Origin: Mycobacterium sp. GA-2829
GTDB taxonomy: Bacteria > Actinomycetota > Actinomycetes > Mycobacteriales > Mycobacteriaceae
Length of the DNA: 64,000 nt
Reading direction: 5' to 3'
Assembly: GCF_001499965.1 (NCBI RefSeq)
Contig: NZ_LQIT01000023.1
Span: 1-64,000 of the forward strand
The notes beneath the pieces were generated by a model. The model made no database searches and was not told the origin of the DNA. It saw only the letters and a program-made list of their open reading frames with translations. Positions 38,322 through 46,634 of the stretch are shown here, in pieces. The translations under genes were made by a program, and so were the position numbers. Numbering within the stretch: position 1 is the stretch's first letter; each line of letters starts with the position of its first letter.

Positions 38322-39566
38322 ATGTCAGTACAGGTCGAGGAAGTGTTCTTCCCGTCCGGCGGTACGCGGTGCGCCGCCGACCTCTACCGCCCCCAGGGCG
38401 CAGCTTCGCTGCCGGGCTTGGTCATGGCCCACGGCGGCAGCGGCACCAAACGCCTCGGGTTGCCCCGGTACGCCGAGGAATTCGCCGCGCTCGGGATCGG
38501 GGTGCTGGTCTTCGACTACCGCGGCTTCGGGCGCAGCGGGGGGCAGCCACGACAGGTCATCGACGTCGCCGCCCAACGCGACGACTACCGGGCCGCCGTG
38601 CGGCATCTGCGTCACCGCGACGACATCGACGCCCGCAGGGTCGCGCTGTGGGGCACATCGCTCAGCGGTGGGCATGTCCTCGCGGTCGCGGCGACCGATC
38701 CCGACATCGCCGCGGTGATCGCCCAGGTGCCCCTGATCGACGGCTGGCATCGGGGTCGCACCTTCCGGCAGCGCCTCGACCGGGACATCCTCTGGCGCAC
38801 TGCGCAGTTCACCGCGGCGGCGGTGTGGGACGCCGGTCGGGGCGCACTCGGCCGGGAGCCGCTCCTGGTGCCCGTGGTGGCGCGCCGGGGCGAAGTCGCG
38901 GTGTTCACCGAGCCCGAGGCGCGCACCATCTTCGAGGCGCTCGGCGGCCAAGCGGTCGGCTGGCGCAACGCCCTCGCCCCGCGGATGCTGTTCGCGCTGC
39001 CGCGCTACCGCAGAGGGACCGCCGAGAAGCTACGCATGCCGGTGCTGATGTGCATCGCCGACGAGGACCTGCAGGCCTCACCGCGGTTCGCCGCACGGAT
39101 CGCGTCACTGATGAACCATGTCGAACTGCACCGGTATCCGGCCGGTCACTTCGACGTGTACTCGGGGGAGCTCTTCGCCCGAATCCGGTCCACGCAGGCA
39201 GAGTTCCTCCGCCGGCACCTAGTGGCAGCCCCGCGGTGGCGGGCGGATCTCCGTACTCGTGTCGTCTCGGCGCGGTCATCCGGTCAGCGAGACGATCCCC
39301 AGCGCTGCCACGCAGACGACGATGACCGCGGTGACCGCCGCGTACAGCAGGGTGGCGCCGCCGGTCAGGCGGAACCGTCCCATGAGGTCGCGGTCGCGGC
39401 CGATGCCGATCATCACCCACAGCAACGGGATCAGCAGTACGGCGTTGAGCACCTGGGTGGCGACGAGGATGGTCACCAGCGGGGCGCCCGGGATCAGGAC
39501 GGTCCCGGCGCCGAGCGCGGTGACCACCCCGAAGGTGACGTAGAAGGTCTTGGCGTCGGCGAATGA
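38322..39566 (+). CDS. Alpha/beta hydrolase with an open frame running into the antisense Nramp gene
   Basis: The first ~305 residues are a complete alpha/beta hydrolase: AADLYRPQGAASLPGLVMAH, oxyanion GGSGTKR, VLVFDYRGFGRSGGQPR, nucleophile elbow ALWGTSLSGGHVL (G-T-S-L-S-G), acid region LMCIADEDLQAS, and the late His in RYPAGHFDVYSGELF. It belongs to the peptidase S15/DUF1100-like hydrolases; substrate unknown. The domain ends near 39230, but no stop occurs until 39566, giving a ~110-residue polar tail opposite the Nramp 3' end. The tail has no family character, so a lost stop or a sequencing slip is likely. Confidence 0.75.
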   Translation: MSVQVEEVFFPSGGTRCAADLYRPQGAASLPGLVMAHGGSGTKRLGLPRYAEEFAALGIGVLVFDYRGFGRSGGQPRQVIDVAAQRDDYRAAVRHLRHRDDIDARRVALWGTSLSGGHVLAVAATDPDIAAVIAQVPLIDGWHRGRTFRQRLDRDILWRTAQFTAAAVWDAGRGALGREPLLVPVVARRGEVAVFTEPEARTIFEALGGQAVGWRNALAPRMLFALPRYRRGTAEKLRMPVLMCIADEDLQASPRFAARIASLMNHVELHRYPAGHFDVYSGELFARIRSTQAEFLRRHLVAAPRWRADLRTRVVSARSSGQRDDPQRCHADDDDRGDRRVQQGGAAGQAEPSHEVAVAADADHHPQQRDQQYGVEHLGGDEDGHQRGARDQDGPGAERGDHPEGDVEGLGVGE

Positions 39567-40544
39567 ATCATCCAGCGCCGCTTCGAAGCCGGCGTACTCA
39601 CACACCGAGTAGGCCGTCGACAGCGGTAGCACCGAGGCGGCCAGCAGGGCGGCGCCGACGAGCCCGGCGGCGAACAGCGTTGCGGCCGCAGGGCCGGCCA
39701 GCGGTTGCAGCGCCACCGCGGCGTCGGCGGCGTCGGTGATGGTGCGGCCGTCGCGGTGCAGAGTGGCCGCGCACGCCACGACGACGAAGAACCCGATGAC
39801 GCCGGTGAGTGCGGCGCCGGTGACGACGTCGACACCTTCGAGCCGCAAATCCTCCGTGCGCAGCTTCTTGTCGACGGCGTAGGACTGGATGAACGACAGC
39901 CCCCACGGTGCCAGGGTGGTGCCGATCGTGGCGGTGACGATCGCGATGGTCGCCGAATCCGCAGGCATCGTCGGGACCAGCAGACCGTGCGCGGCGGCGC
40001 CCCAGTCGGGGCGGGCCAGCAGACCCGAGGCGATGTAGGCCAAGAACACCGTCGACAGCAGCAGCAGGAGGTGCTCGATGCGGTGGAAGCTGCCGCGCAG
40101 CACCAGCAGCGACACAACCACCGCCGCCACCGGGACGCTGAGGCCGCGGGGCACGCCGAACAATTCCATTCCTGCTGCCACGCCGGCGAATTCGGCGCAG
40201 GTGGTGCCGACGTTGGCGACGACGAGCGCGCTCAGCACGACCGCGCCGACCCGCACGCCGTACCGGTGGCGGACCAGGCCGATCAACCCCTGGCCGGTGA
40301 CCACGCCCATGCGGGCGGCCAGCCAGTGGAACATCACCAGCGCCACGGTGGACAGCAGCAGCACCCACAGCAGCTGGTAGCCGTGGTCGGCGCCGAGCAG
40401 CGAATACGTGGTGATCCCGGCCGGGTCGTCGTCGGACAGGCCCGCGAGCAGCCCGGGGCCCAGCACCGCCAGCAGGGCCCCCAGCGCCGCGCCGCGGCGC
40501 CTCACCGGTTGGGTCCCGGCACCGGGTGGCGGCGGCGCGGCCAC
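39276..40544 (-). CDS. Nramp-family divalent metal transporter with atypical metal-site motifs
   Basis: 422 residues, about eleven hydrophobic helices. The Nramp fold shows in TM1 (LSDDDPAGITTYSLLGADHG), TM2-3 (VVTGQGLIGLVRHRYGVRVG), and TM6 (ATIGTTLAPWGLSFIQSYAV). Canonical Nramp transporters have DPGN in TM1 and MPH in TM6; here TM1 is DPAG and TM6 has APW, so the Met and His ligands are absent. This suggests a different ion, perhaps Mg2+ as in Nramp-related magnesium transporters (inference). GTG 40544 overlaps the upstream MgtE-like gene by 43 bases. Confidence 0.82.
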   Translation of the reverse strand: MAAPPPPGAGTQPVRRRGAALGALLAVLGPGLLAGLSDDDPAGITTYSLLGADHGYQLLWVLLLSTVALVMFHWLAARMGVVTGQGLIGLVRHRYGVRVGAVVLSALVVANVGTTCAEFAGVAAGMELFGVPRGLSVPVAAVVVSLLVLRGSFHRIEHLLLLLSTVFLAYIASGLLARPDWGAAAHGLLVPTMPADSATIAIVTATIGTTLAPWGLSFIQSYAVDKKLRTEDLRLEGVDVVTGAALTGVIGFFVVVACAATLHRDGRTITDAADAAVALQPLAGPAAATLFAAGLVGAALLAASVLPLSTAYSVCEYAGFEAALDDSFADAKTFYVTFGVVTALGAGTVLIPGAPLVTILVATQVLNAVLLIPLLWVMIGIGRDRDLMGRFRLTGGATLLYAAVTAVIVVCVAALGIVSLTG

Positions 40545-41353
40545 ACGTGGAAGCGCAGCAGCCGTCTGCCCCGCAGCGGGCGGGGGACGGCCAGGGTGCG
40601 CCGCCAGTGCGCCGCGCGCGTGGGCGGCATCTCCGCGAGGACTTCGGCGGTCTGGGTGTCGGTCATGGCGCGCAGCATCCGCTCGCCGACGACGGGATGG
40701 CTGGCCGCGATCACCCCGGCGGCCACCGTGGGGCCGCGGGCGGCCAGCACGTCGGCGGCCGACTGCACGTCCAGCCGTGCGACGAGCATCGCCAGACCCC
40801 GCGCGTCCAGGAGGTGGACCGCGGAACGCGGAGTGGCGAGCTGCAGGGTGTGCCCGCGCTCGGAGGTGAGGTGGCAGTCCGGCCAGGCGACGGCGTCGGG
40901 CCGGGTCCGCGCGGCCAGGCGGTGCAGGCCGAGCCGACGCAGCACCGCACCGAAGCCGACCTCGACGCCGACCACCTCGAGCCGGCCGTCGCCGCGGTGG
41001 GCCAGCACCACGTCGGCGACGCGGGCCAGGCGCTGGCCGGCGATGTCGACGACCTGGGAGTCGAGCACGTCACGGTGGAGGAGCAGTTCGTCGGGGTGCA
41101 GGGCCGCGCCGACCGCGCCGACCGCGAACGCGGTGAAATCGCCGCTGACCTCGATGGCGTTGTGGCGCAGCGCCGCCGCCGCCGACCACGGGATCAGCAG
41201 CGCCGGTGCGCGGCGGCGGTGGATCACGATCCGCTCGATCAGCGTCGCGCCGTGGCGGTCGCCGAGCCGGATGGTCAGATCAGCGAGCGCGCCGATTGCT
41301 CGCCCGTCGGGGGTGTGCACCCCCCGCCCGGTCAGCGCGCTCAACAACAGCAT
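40502..41353 (-). CDS. MgtE intracellular-domain / PRC-barrel-like protein without transmembrane channel
   Basis: 283 residues, soluble. Residues 1-~150 form PRC-barrel-like repeats (HTPDGRAIGALADLTIRLGD, VDIAGQRLARVADVVLAHRG). Residues ~165-250 resemble the superhelical N-domain of MgtE magnesium channels (HLLDARGLAMLVARLDVQSA, VAAGVIAASHPVVGERMLRA, TDTQTAEVLAEMPPTRAAHW). The MgtE membrane part is missing. It is encoded with, and overlaps, the atypical Nramp transporter, so it may be a cytosolic magnesium-sensing regulatory subunit (inference). It is middle gene of a DosR-box operon starting with the SRPBCC gene. Confidence 0.75.
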   Translation of the reverse strand: MLLLSALTGRGVHTPDGRAIGALADLTIRLGDRHGATLIERIVIHRRRAPALLIPWSAAAALRHNAIEVSGDFTAFAVGAVGAALHPDELLLHRDVLDSQVVDIAGQRLARVADVVLAHRGDGRLEVVGVEVGFGAVLRRLGLHRLAARTRPDAVAWPDCHLTSERGHTLQLATPRSAVHLLDARGLAMLVARLDVQSAADVLAARGPTVAAGVIAASHPVVGERMLRAMTDTQTAEVLAEMPPTRAAHWRRTLAVPRPLRGRRLLRFHVWPRRRHPVPGPNR

Positions 41354-41386
41354 GGGAGCAGCATGCCGGAACCGGGGGCGGTGGGC

Positions 41387-42094
41387 CTACCCGTGGCCGG
41401 TGCTGCCGATCAAGTCCTCGGCGTGGGTCACCGGCGATTCGACCGGGCCGGGCGCGGCGGCGTGGCGGCTGCGGCGGGCCCGGTCGGCGATGCCGAGCAG
41501 CATCTTGCGTTCCATCACGAAGTGCGCGATGTCGAACCAGGCGTGCCCGACAGGTGTCCCACTGCCGCGCACCAGCAGTCGGGTGTGCCGGCCTTCGGGG
41601 CGCAGCACGAACGACCAGCACCCGGTGGCCTGCTCGCCGCGGCGCGTCCGCTCGAAGTCGTCCGGAGACATCAGGACCAGGTGCGAGTCGGTGGCCACGG
41701 CGGCGACGATCTGGCGGGCCGCCGGTCCGTAGCGGCGGGCCAGCCAGACGGTCTGGCCGACCGTCAGCTGCTGCCATTCCGGGTGGATGGTGTCGGCGTT
41801 GTGGATGTCGGCGCCCACGGCGCGTTCGAGGAGCCAGTAGCTGTAGAAGCCGCCGCGGTCCTCGCCGATCTGCGCCAGCCAAGGCCACACCACCTCCGGT
41901 GGGGCGTCGACGGTCACCGCGCGGGTGGTGCGTGTCGCGCCGGGCGCGACGAGGTCGTCGCCGGGAAGAGTCGCGGCGACCTCGTCGCGACGCGCACCCC
42001 AGGTGTACATCCACGGCCGCACGTGCAGGTGGTAGAGCGCCGCGAGACCGGCCAGGGCCATCGTATCCGCCAGAAGTGGTCGTTGTTTTCCCAT
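41387..42094 (-). CDS. SRPBCC-family protein, DosR-box-linked (copy A)
   Basis: 235 residues. A short N-terminal hydrophobic stretch (TMALAGLAALYHLHVRPWMY), the motif LPGDDLVAPGATRTTRAVTV, then START-like strands (VVWPWLAQIGEDRGGFYSYW, ADTIHPEWQQLTVGQTVWLA) and a C-terminal helix FVMERKMLLGI. It is a clear paralogue of the gene at 45.47 kb. ATG 42094 lies seven bases after CAGGCT, itself 23 nt from a DosR box, so a leaderless DosR-activated transcript is predicted, continuing into the MgtE-like and Nramp genes. Ligand unknown. Confidence 0.85.
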   Translation of the reverse strand: MGKQRPLLADTMALAGLAALYHLHVRPWMYTWGARRDEVAATLPGDDLVAPGATRTTRAVTVDAPPEVVWPWLAQIGEDRGGFYSYWLLERAVGADIHNADTIHPEWQQLTVGQTVWLARRYGPAARQIVAAVATDSHLVLMSPDDFERTRRGEQATGCWSFVLRPEGRHTRLLVRGSGTPVGHAWFDIAHFVMERKMLLGIADRARRSRHAAAPGPVESPVTHAEDLIGSTGHG

Positions 42095-42130
42095 GCCCGT
42101 AAGCCTGCGCCGGCCGCGGCGGGGCCAGCA

Positions 42131-42167
42131 GAGCCGAAAGTCCCCGGCCGCGACGGACTTTGGGGGT
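42131..42167 (-). promoter_or_regulatory. Tandem DosR boxes for the SRPBCC-MgtE-Nramp operon
   Basis: On the minus strand 42144-42131 reads GGGACTTTCGGCTC (13 of 14). A second half-site, CGGACTTTGGGGGT on the plus strand (42154-42167), lies 23 bp away centre to centre. The hexamer CAGGCT (42107-42102) begins 23 nt after the proximal box and is seven nt before ATG 42094. Confidence 0.75.
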
Positions 42168-43138
42168 CATCGGATCACGGTGGGCTCGGGTGCGGTGTCG
42201 AAGATGCGCTCGACGTCGGCGCGGGTGCAGGTCGCCGTGCCGGGGGTGAGCAGCATTGCCGCGCCGGCGGCGATGCCGAGGCGCACTGCCTTGCCGAGGT
42301 CCCAGCCGCGGGTGAGGCCGACGACGATCCCGGCCACCATGGCGTCACCGGCGCCGACGCCGCTGCCGGCGGCCACCGGCACCGCGGGGAAGTGGTGGCT
42401 ACTGTGCCCGGTGACCAGCAGGGCCCCGTCGCCGCCGCGGGAGACGACGACGATCTCGGCGCGTCCACCGTCGATCAACGCGCGTGCGGCGGCGACCTGT
42501 TCGACGTCGGTGGTGAGGTCACCGCCGCTACAGTCGCGCAGTTCTCGCACGCTGGCCTTGAGCAGAAACACCCCGGAGGTGATGTGGGTGAGCCCGCGCC
42601 CGGAGGTGTCCAGCACGAACCGCGCACCGGTGTGGGCGCACACGTCGCCCACGACCTGATAGAAATCGGCGTCAACCCCGGGCGGCAGGCTGCCGCTGGC
42701 CACCACGTACGGCGCCGTGCGCGCCGCCTCATCGACGGCGCGCAGGCACGCTGCCTGCTCGTCGCCGCTGAGCACCGGCCCGGGCAGCACGAAACGGAAC
42801 TGCTGACCCGAACGGGATTCGTTGACTGTGAAGCTTTCTCGCGTGGGCTCGGCGATCGGTACCCGGCGAAAGCGCACTTGGGCCCGGTCGAGCAGTTCGG
42901 TGAGCAGTCCACCCGTCACACCGCCGGCGGGGAACACGGCACAGGCACGAGTGCCCAGGGCGTGAGCGACCCGTGCGACGTTGATGCCACCGCCGCCGGG
43001 GTCGTAGCGCGCCGGCCCGCACCGCATCTTGTCGGTGGGGCGGACGGTGTCCACGTCGGTGGTGATGTCGAGGGCCGGGTTGACCGTCAACGTGACGAGC
43101 TGCGGGGCCTGCGGGGCGGGGTGCATCGCGGCGGTCAC
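42167..43138 (-). CDS. pfkB: PfkB-family sugar kinase (phosphofructokinase B, Rv2029c homologue)
   Basis: 323 residues. Ribokinase-type fold: [40 protein letters not shown] (substrate-binding GG), [32 protein letters not shown], and ATP/catalytic [18 protein letters not shown] with the base Asp in GAGD. M. tuberculosis PfkB (DosR regulon) has nearly the same blocks and phosphorylates fructose-6-phosphate. GTG 43138 overlaps the stop of the upstream Rv2030c-like gene (GTGA); ATG 43126 is an alternative. It should be co-transcribed with that gene, as in M. tuberculosis. Confidence 0.94.
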   Translation of the reverse strand: MTAAMHPAPQAPQLVTLTVNPALDITTDVDTVRPTDKMRCGPARYDPGGGGINVARVAHALGTRACAVFPAGGVTGGLLTELLDRAQVRFRRVPIAEPTRESFTVNESRSGQQFRFVLPGPVLSGDEQAACLRAVDEAARTAPYVVASGSLPPGVDADFYQVVGDVCAHTGARFVLDTSGRGLTHITSGVFLLKASVRELRDCSGGDLTTDVEQVAAARALIDGGRAEIVVVSRGGDGALLVTGHSSHHFPAVPVAAGSGVGAGDAMVAGIVVGLTRGWDLGKAVRLGIAAGAAMLLTPGTATCTRADVERIFDTAPEPTVIR

Positions 43139-45180
43139 AGCCCGCTGGGGTAGGTCTCGGGGGTGTCGCCGACCGCCCACCGGCTGGTCACGTCCAGCGG
43201 CTCGAGCGCGCGGGTCCGGTCGATGTGGATGAGCGCGTCGTACTGGTCGGCGGGCCGCGCGTGGTAGTAGTGGCTTTGTCGTTCGGTGGCCGGCAGATAG
43301 ATGACCCCGATCGCGCGACCCAGCCGTACAGCCGACAGCGGTTCAGCGGCGGCGCGGCTGATCATCGGAGAGACAAGCAACGCCGGCCGGCCGGTTTCGT
43401 GGAACAGCTCCTCGACGCTGCCGTCGAGCGCGGGGCGCACGGTTTTGCGTTCGGCGACCCCGCCCCACTCGCTCGCCGCGGTGACGGTGCCGGTGTAGGT
43501 GGTCAGACCGATGAGGCGGCAGCTGCCGGCGAATCGCTGCCGGGCCAGCTGACCCAGCGTGAGCTGGCCGTCGGCGGCCACCTCGGTGGCCCGGGCGTCG
43601 CCGACGTGAGAGTTGTGTGCCCACACCACGATTCGGGCCGGTGCGGCGCCGGGATGGCGATCGAGGTGGGCGAGCAGCGACTCCAGCGTGTGCGCCATGT
43701 GGCGGTCGCGCAGGTTCCACGACGTCACCCGGTCACCGAACATCGCACGGTAGTAGGCCTCGGCGTCACGCACGGTCTGGGCGTTCTGCTGCGCGTAGAA
43801 CAGCTCGTCTTCGGCGAGCAGCCCGTCGCGGCGCAGGTATTCGGCTGCGCTGCGGTGCATGTCGACCAGTTGAGTGACCGCTTGGCGTTCACACGACAGG
43901 CCAGCGCCGAACGCGGCCGCGTAGCCGTAGGCCTGACCGTCGTCAGCGGAGGCATGGTCGAAGCAGGCGTAGCGGCGGCGCGCCCGGTCGGCGGCGTGCG
44001 GGTCCACCCGGTCGAGATAGTCGATCACCTCCTGCATGGACCGGTGCAGACTGTAGAGGTCCAGGCCGTAGAACCCACTCTGGCGTCGGTCGGCGGCGCG
44101 GCACTGCCGGTTGTGAGCGTGCAACCACTCGACGAAATCGCGCACCACCACGTTGCGCCACATCCAGGCGGGGAAGCGTTCGAAGCCGCGCAGCGCCTCC
44201 TCGGCGGTCGTGTCCGCGCCGAGGCCGCGCACGTAGCGGTTGACGCGGTAGGCGTCGGGCCAGTCCGCCTCGGCGGCGACCGCGCAGAACCCCTTCTCGT
44301 CGATGAGCCAGCGGGTGATCGCCGCGCGGGCGGCGTAGAACTCGTGGGTGCCGTGCGAACCCTCGCCGATCAGCACGATGCGGGCGTCGCCGACGATCTC
44401 CTCGAGCGCCTCGAACGGGGGCACCCCGTCCGGGGCGTCGATCGCGCACCGGCGCACCACCGCCGCCGGCACCTGGGCGGGCGCACCGCGCACGGCGGCC
44501 GCGCCGACGGTCGGGGTGGCCAGGTAGGCGCGCACCTCGTCGTCGCTGACCTGCCGGAAATCCCAGAACGATTCGCCGACCGCAGCGAACGGGGTCGGCA
44601 TGCTGGCGCACACCACGTCGTCGGCGATGCCGGCGATCTCCCGGCAGGTCGACTCCGGCGCGGCGGGTACGGCGACGACGATCTGCGCCGGGTCGGCCTC
44701 CCGCAACGCCTGCACCGCCGCCATCATGCTGGCCCCGGTCGCCAGCCCGTCGTCGACGAGGATGACCGTCTTGCCTGTCACGTCGAGCGGGGGACGTCCG
44801 GGCCGGTAGGCGGCTTCGCGGCGGAGCAATTCGCGGGCCTCCCGGTCGGCGACGTCGCGTAGTTGCTGCGGGCTCACGCGCAGCGCGCGCACCACATCGT
44901 CGTTGAGCACGATGCGGCCGCCGCTGGCCAGGGCACCCAGTGCGAACTCCTCGTGGCCCGGGGCTCCCAATTTGCGGACGATGAACGCGTCGAGCGGAGC
45001 ATCCAGGGCCGCGGCGACCTCCCAGGCCACCGGCACGCCGCCGCGCGCGAGCCCCAGGACGATCACGTCTGGCTTCCCGGCGTAGGCACCCAGCAGCGTC
45101 GAAAGCACCCGGCCGGCTTCGCCGCGGTCCCGGAATACCCGCCGCGGTTGTGGGCGGGGCGGTCGTTGCGTGCGTGTCAT
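43135..45180 (-). CDS. Phosphoribosyltransferase-erythromycin esterase-like fusion (Rv2030c homologue)
   Basis: 681 residues, the same length as M. tuberculosis Rv2030c. Residues ~15-215 are a type I phosphoribosyltransferase ([25 protein letters not shown] loop [20 protein letters not shown]). Residues ~260-680 are an erythromycin-esterase-like domain ([54 protein letters not shown]). Reaction unknown. GAGCGAGG precedes ATG 45180. It forms an overlapping operon with pfkB behind the DosR box at 45336; in M. tuberculosis the hspX gene is adjacent, but it is absent here. Confidence 0.92.
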   Translation of the reverse strand: MTRTQRPPRPQPRRVFRDRGEAGRVLSTLLGAYAGKPDVIVLGLARGGVPVAWEVAAALDAPLDAFIVRKLGAPGHEEFALGALASGGRIVLNDDVVRALRVSPQQLRDVADREARELLRREAAYRPGRPPLDVTGKTVILVDDGLATGASMMAAVQALREADPAQIVVAVPAAPESTCREIAGIADDVVCASMPTPFAAVGESFWDFRQVSDDEVRAYLATPTVGAAAVRGAPAQVPAAVVRRCAIDAPDGVPPFEALEEIVGDARIVLIGEGSHGTHEFYAARAAITRWLIDEKGFCAVAAEADWPDAYRVNRYVRGLGADTTAEEALRGFERFPAWMWRNVVVRDFVEWLHAHNRQCRAADRRQSGFYGLDLYSLHRSMQEVIDYLDRVDPHAADRARRRYACFDHASADDGQAYGYAAAFGAGLSCERQAVTQLVDMHRSAAEYLRRDGLLAEDELFYAQQNAQTVRDAEAYYRAMFGDRVTSWNLRDRHMAHTLESLLAHLDRHPGAAPARIVVWAHNSHVGDARATEVAADGQLTLGQLARQRFAGSCRLIGLTTYTGTVTAASEWGGVAERKTVRPALDGSVEELFHETGRPALLVSPMISRAAAEPLSAVRLGRAIGVIYLPATERQSHYYHARPADQYDALIHIDRTRALEPLDVTSRWAVGDTPETYPSGL

Positions 45181-45335
45181 GTTGCCTCGCTCGAGGTTTC
45201 GGCGCTGATGGGGCCGGTGCGCCGGCCCGGGCGTGAGTTGCTCGGTGTTGCGATCAGCCGCACGGGTTTCGATCGCTTGTGCGTCTCGACGGTGTCGACA
45301 TCGGTATCCGACCATCGGCAGCCAGGTGCCCACTA

Positions 45336-45349
45336 GGGACAGAAGTCCC
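45336..45349 (-). promoter_or_regulatory. DosR box for the Rv2030c-like/pfkB operon
   Basis: GGGACAGAAGTCCC: perfect GGGAC/GTCCC palindrome with a four-base spacer. It lies 155 bases before ATG 45180, an unusually long leader. Confidence 0.7.
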
Positions 45350-45417
45350 CCCGACAGGGGTCATTCGTTCGGCAAGCGACCAACGCCACGGACGCCGGCT
45401 CCCGCGGCACCGGAGAA

Positions 45418-45460
45418 AGGACCACCGGCCCTAGTGGGTGGGGTACTGGCGCGGCACGCT
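45418..45460 (+). promoter_or_regulatory. DosR box and -10 of SRPBCC copy B
   Basis: AGGACCACCGGCCC (45418-45431) is a variant box closely related to GGGACCATCGGCCC found twice elsewhere. CACGCT (45455-45460) begins 23 nt after it, and ATG 45468 follows seven nt later. Confidence 0.6.
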
Positions 45461-45467
45461 GACAGCC

Positions 45468-46133
45468 ATGACGAACGGTACGGTCACGATCGGCTCGGTG
45501 GCGGCACTGCTCTACGTCGCACGACGGTATTTCCGTGACTGGGGGACCACCAAGGGCGAGGCGGAGGACCCGCTGCCCGGCGATGATCTGGTGCACGAAC
45601 CCACCATCCAAGCCACCGAGGCGGTGTGGATCGACGCGCCTGCGGCCGAGGTGTGGCCCTGGTTGGTGCAGATCGGCCAGAACCGGGGCGGTCTCTACAG
45701 CTACGAGAAGGTGGAGAACACGCTGGGACTGCGGTACCGAAATGCCGATGAGATCCACCGGGAGTGGCAGCATCTGGCGGTGGGGGACACGGTGCGGTTG
45801 GCGCCGCAAGGCTGGCTGGGAATACGCCAGGGCATCGAGTTGCGGGTCGCCGAGGTCGTCGACGGTCAAACCATCGTGCTGGTCGCCGAACCACCGGTCG
45901 CACCGTGGACACTGGTGTGGTCGTTTCACGTGATGGTGCGGGGGGCCGACCGGTGCCGGCTGACCATCCGGTCGCGGCTGGCGCTGCGGCACCCCGGTGA
46001 GGTCATGCTCGCCGAACTGCTCGGGCCGGCCCGTGCGCTCCTCACTCGGGGCATGTTGATCGGCATCAGGCGCCGCGCCGAAAGCCACCGGCACCGCCAG
46101 GCAGCCGCCGGGGCGACCTGCCACCCGGGTTAG
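45468..46133 (+). CDS. SRPBCC-family protein, DosR-box-linked (copy B)
   Basis: 221 residues; paralogue of the 41.4 kb gene. Shared features are the short hydrophobic N-terminus (GTVTIGSVAALLYVAR), PLPGDDLVHEPTIQATEAVW, VWPWLVQIGQNRGGLYSYEK, ADEIHREWQHLAVGDTVRLA, and an Arg-rich C-terminal helix after MLAELLGPARALLTRGM. Both copies sit next to DosR boxes at identical promoter geometry, suggesting duplication of gene plus promoter. It converges on the PPOX-type gene with a four-base overlap. Ligand unknown. Confidence 0.85.
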   Translation: MTNGTVTIGSVAALLYVARRYFRDWGTTKGEAEDPLPGDDLVHEPTIQATEAVWIDAPAAEVWPWLVQIGQNRGGLYSYEKVENTLGLRYRNADEIHREWQHLAVGDTVRLAPQGWLGIRQGIELRVAEVVDGQTIVLVAEPPVAPWTLVWSFHVMVRGADRCRLTIRSRLALRHPGEVMLAELLGPARALLTRGMLIGIRRRAESHRHRQAAAGATCHPG

Positions 46134-46549
46134 CGCACCGGCGCGGGCCCGAAGTGGAACCGGCGACCGGTCACCGCCAAGGGGCGGATGCGGACGTAAT
46201 GCTGCTTGGCCGTCGATGTCCACGAAAGCAGCTGCCCCCGTTCGGCTTCGGCGAGTTCCTCCTGGTCCCGCAGGATGCGCGCCACCCCCTTGACCACCAC
46301 GCTCCACCCGGCGGCGACGGTGTGGTCGTCAGCCTCGAAGAGCACATTGTGGTTGATGGCGGCGCTGACCAGCTTGGTGCCTTCGGCGGTGCGGAACAAC
46401 ACCGTACGCCGCTGGACGACGAAGTTGACCGGGAAGATCTCCGGCTGGCCATCGACGCTGGTGATCAGCCGTCCGAGGGTGACACTGCTCAGCAGATCCC
46501 AGCATTCGCTCTGCGACAGCACCGACACCGGCTCACGTTCCTGCGACAT
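46130..46549 (-). CDS. Pyridoxamine-5'-phosphate-oxidase-like flavin-binding protein
   Basis: 139 residues, split beta-barrel. Blocks: VLSQSECWDLLSSVTLGRLI, IFPVNFVVQRRTVLFRTAEG, NHNVLFEADDHTVAAGWSVV and VKGVARILRDQEELAEAER. Small proteins of this type bind FMN, F420 or heme and recur in the mycobacterial DosR regulon (Rv3129 is of this type). The reaction cannot be assigned. ATG 46549 is seven nt from TAGCGT, which is 23 nt from a strong DosR box: leaderless DosR expression is predicted. Confidence 0.87.
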   Translation of the reverse strand: MSQEREPVSVLSQSECWDLLSSVTLGRLITSVDGQPEIFPVNFVVQRRTVLFRTAEGTKLVSAAINHNVLFEADDHTVAAGWSVVVKGVARILRDQEELAEAERGQLLSWTSTAKQHYVRIRPLAVTGRRFHFGPAPVR

Positions 46550-46585
46550 GGCTGTGACGCTACCGCGTCCGGCGCCGGGGCGCGG

Positions 46586-46622
46586 AGGCCGAAAGTCCCT
46601 ATCGGTCAGGGTCAAAGGCGGT
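46586..46622 (-). promoter_or_regulatory. DosR boxes of the PPOX-like gene
   Basis: On the minus strand 46599-46586 reads GGGACTTTCGGCCT (13 of 14); TAGCGT (46562-46557) starts 23 nt downstream. A degenerate second site, GGGTCAAAGGCGGT (46609-46622, plus strand), is centred 23 bp upstream. Confidence 0.75.
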
Positions 46623-46634
46623 TGGCCGGGCGCC

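Noticed and set aside
40526..43153. 875-codon plus-strand open frame
   Set aside because: Opposite the MgtE-like, SRPBCC and pfkB genes; composition typical of a shadow frame.
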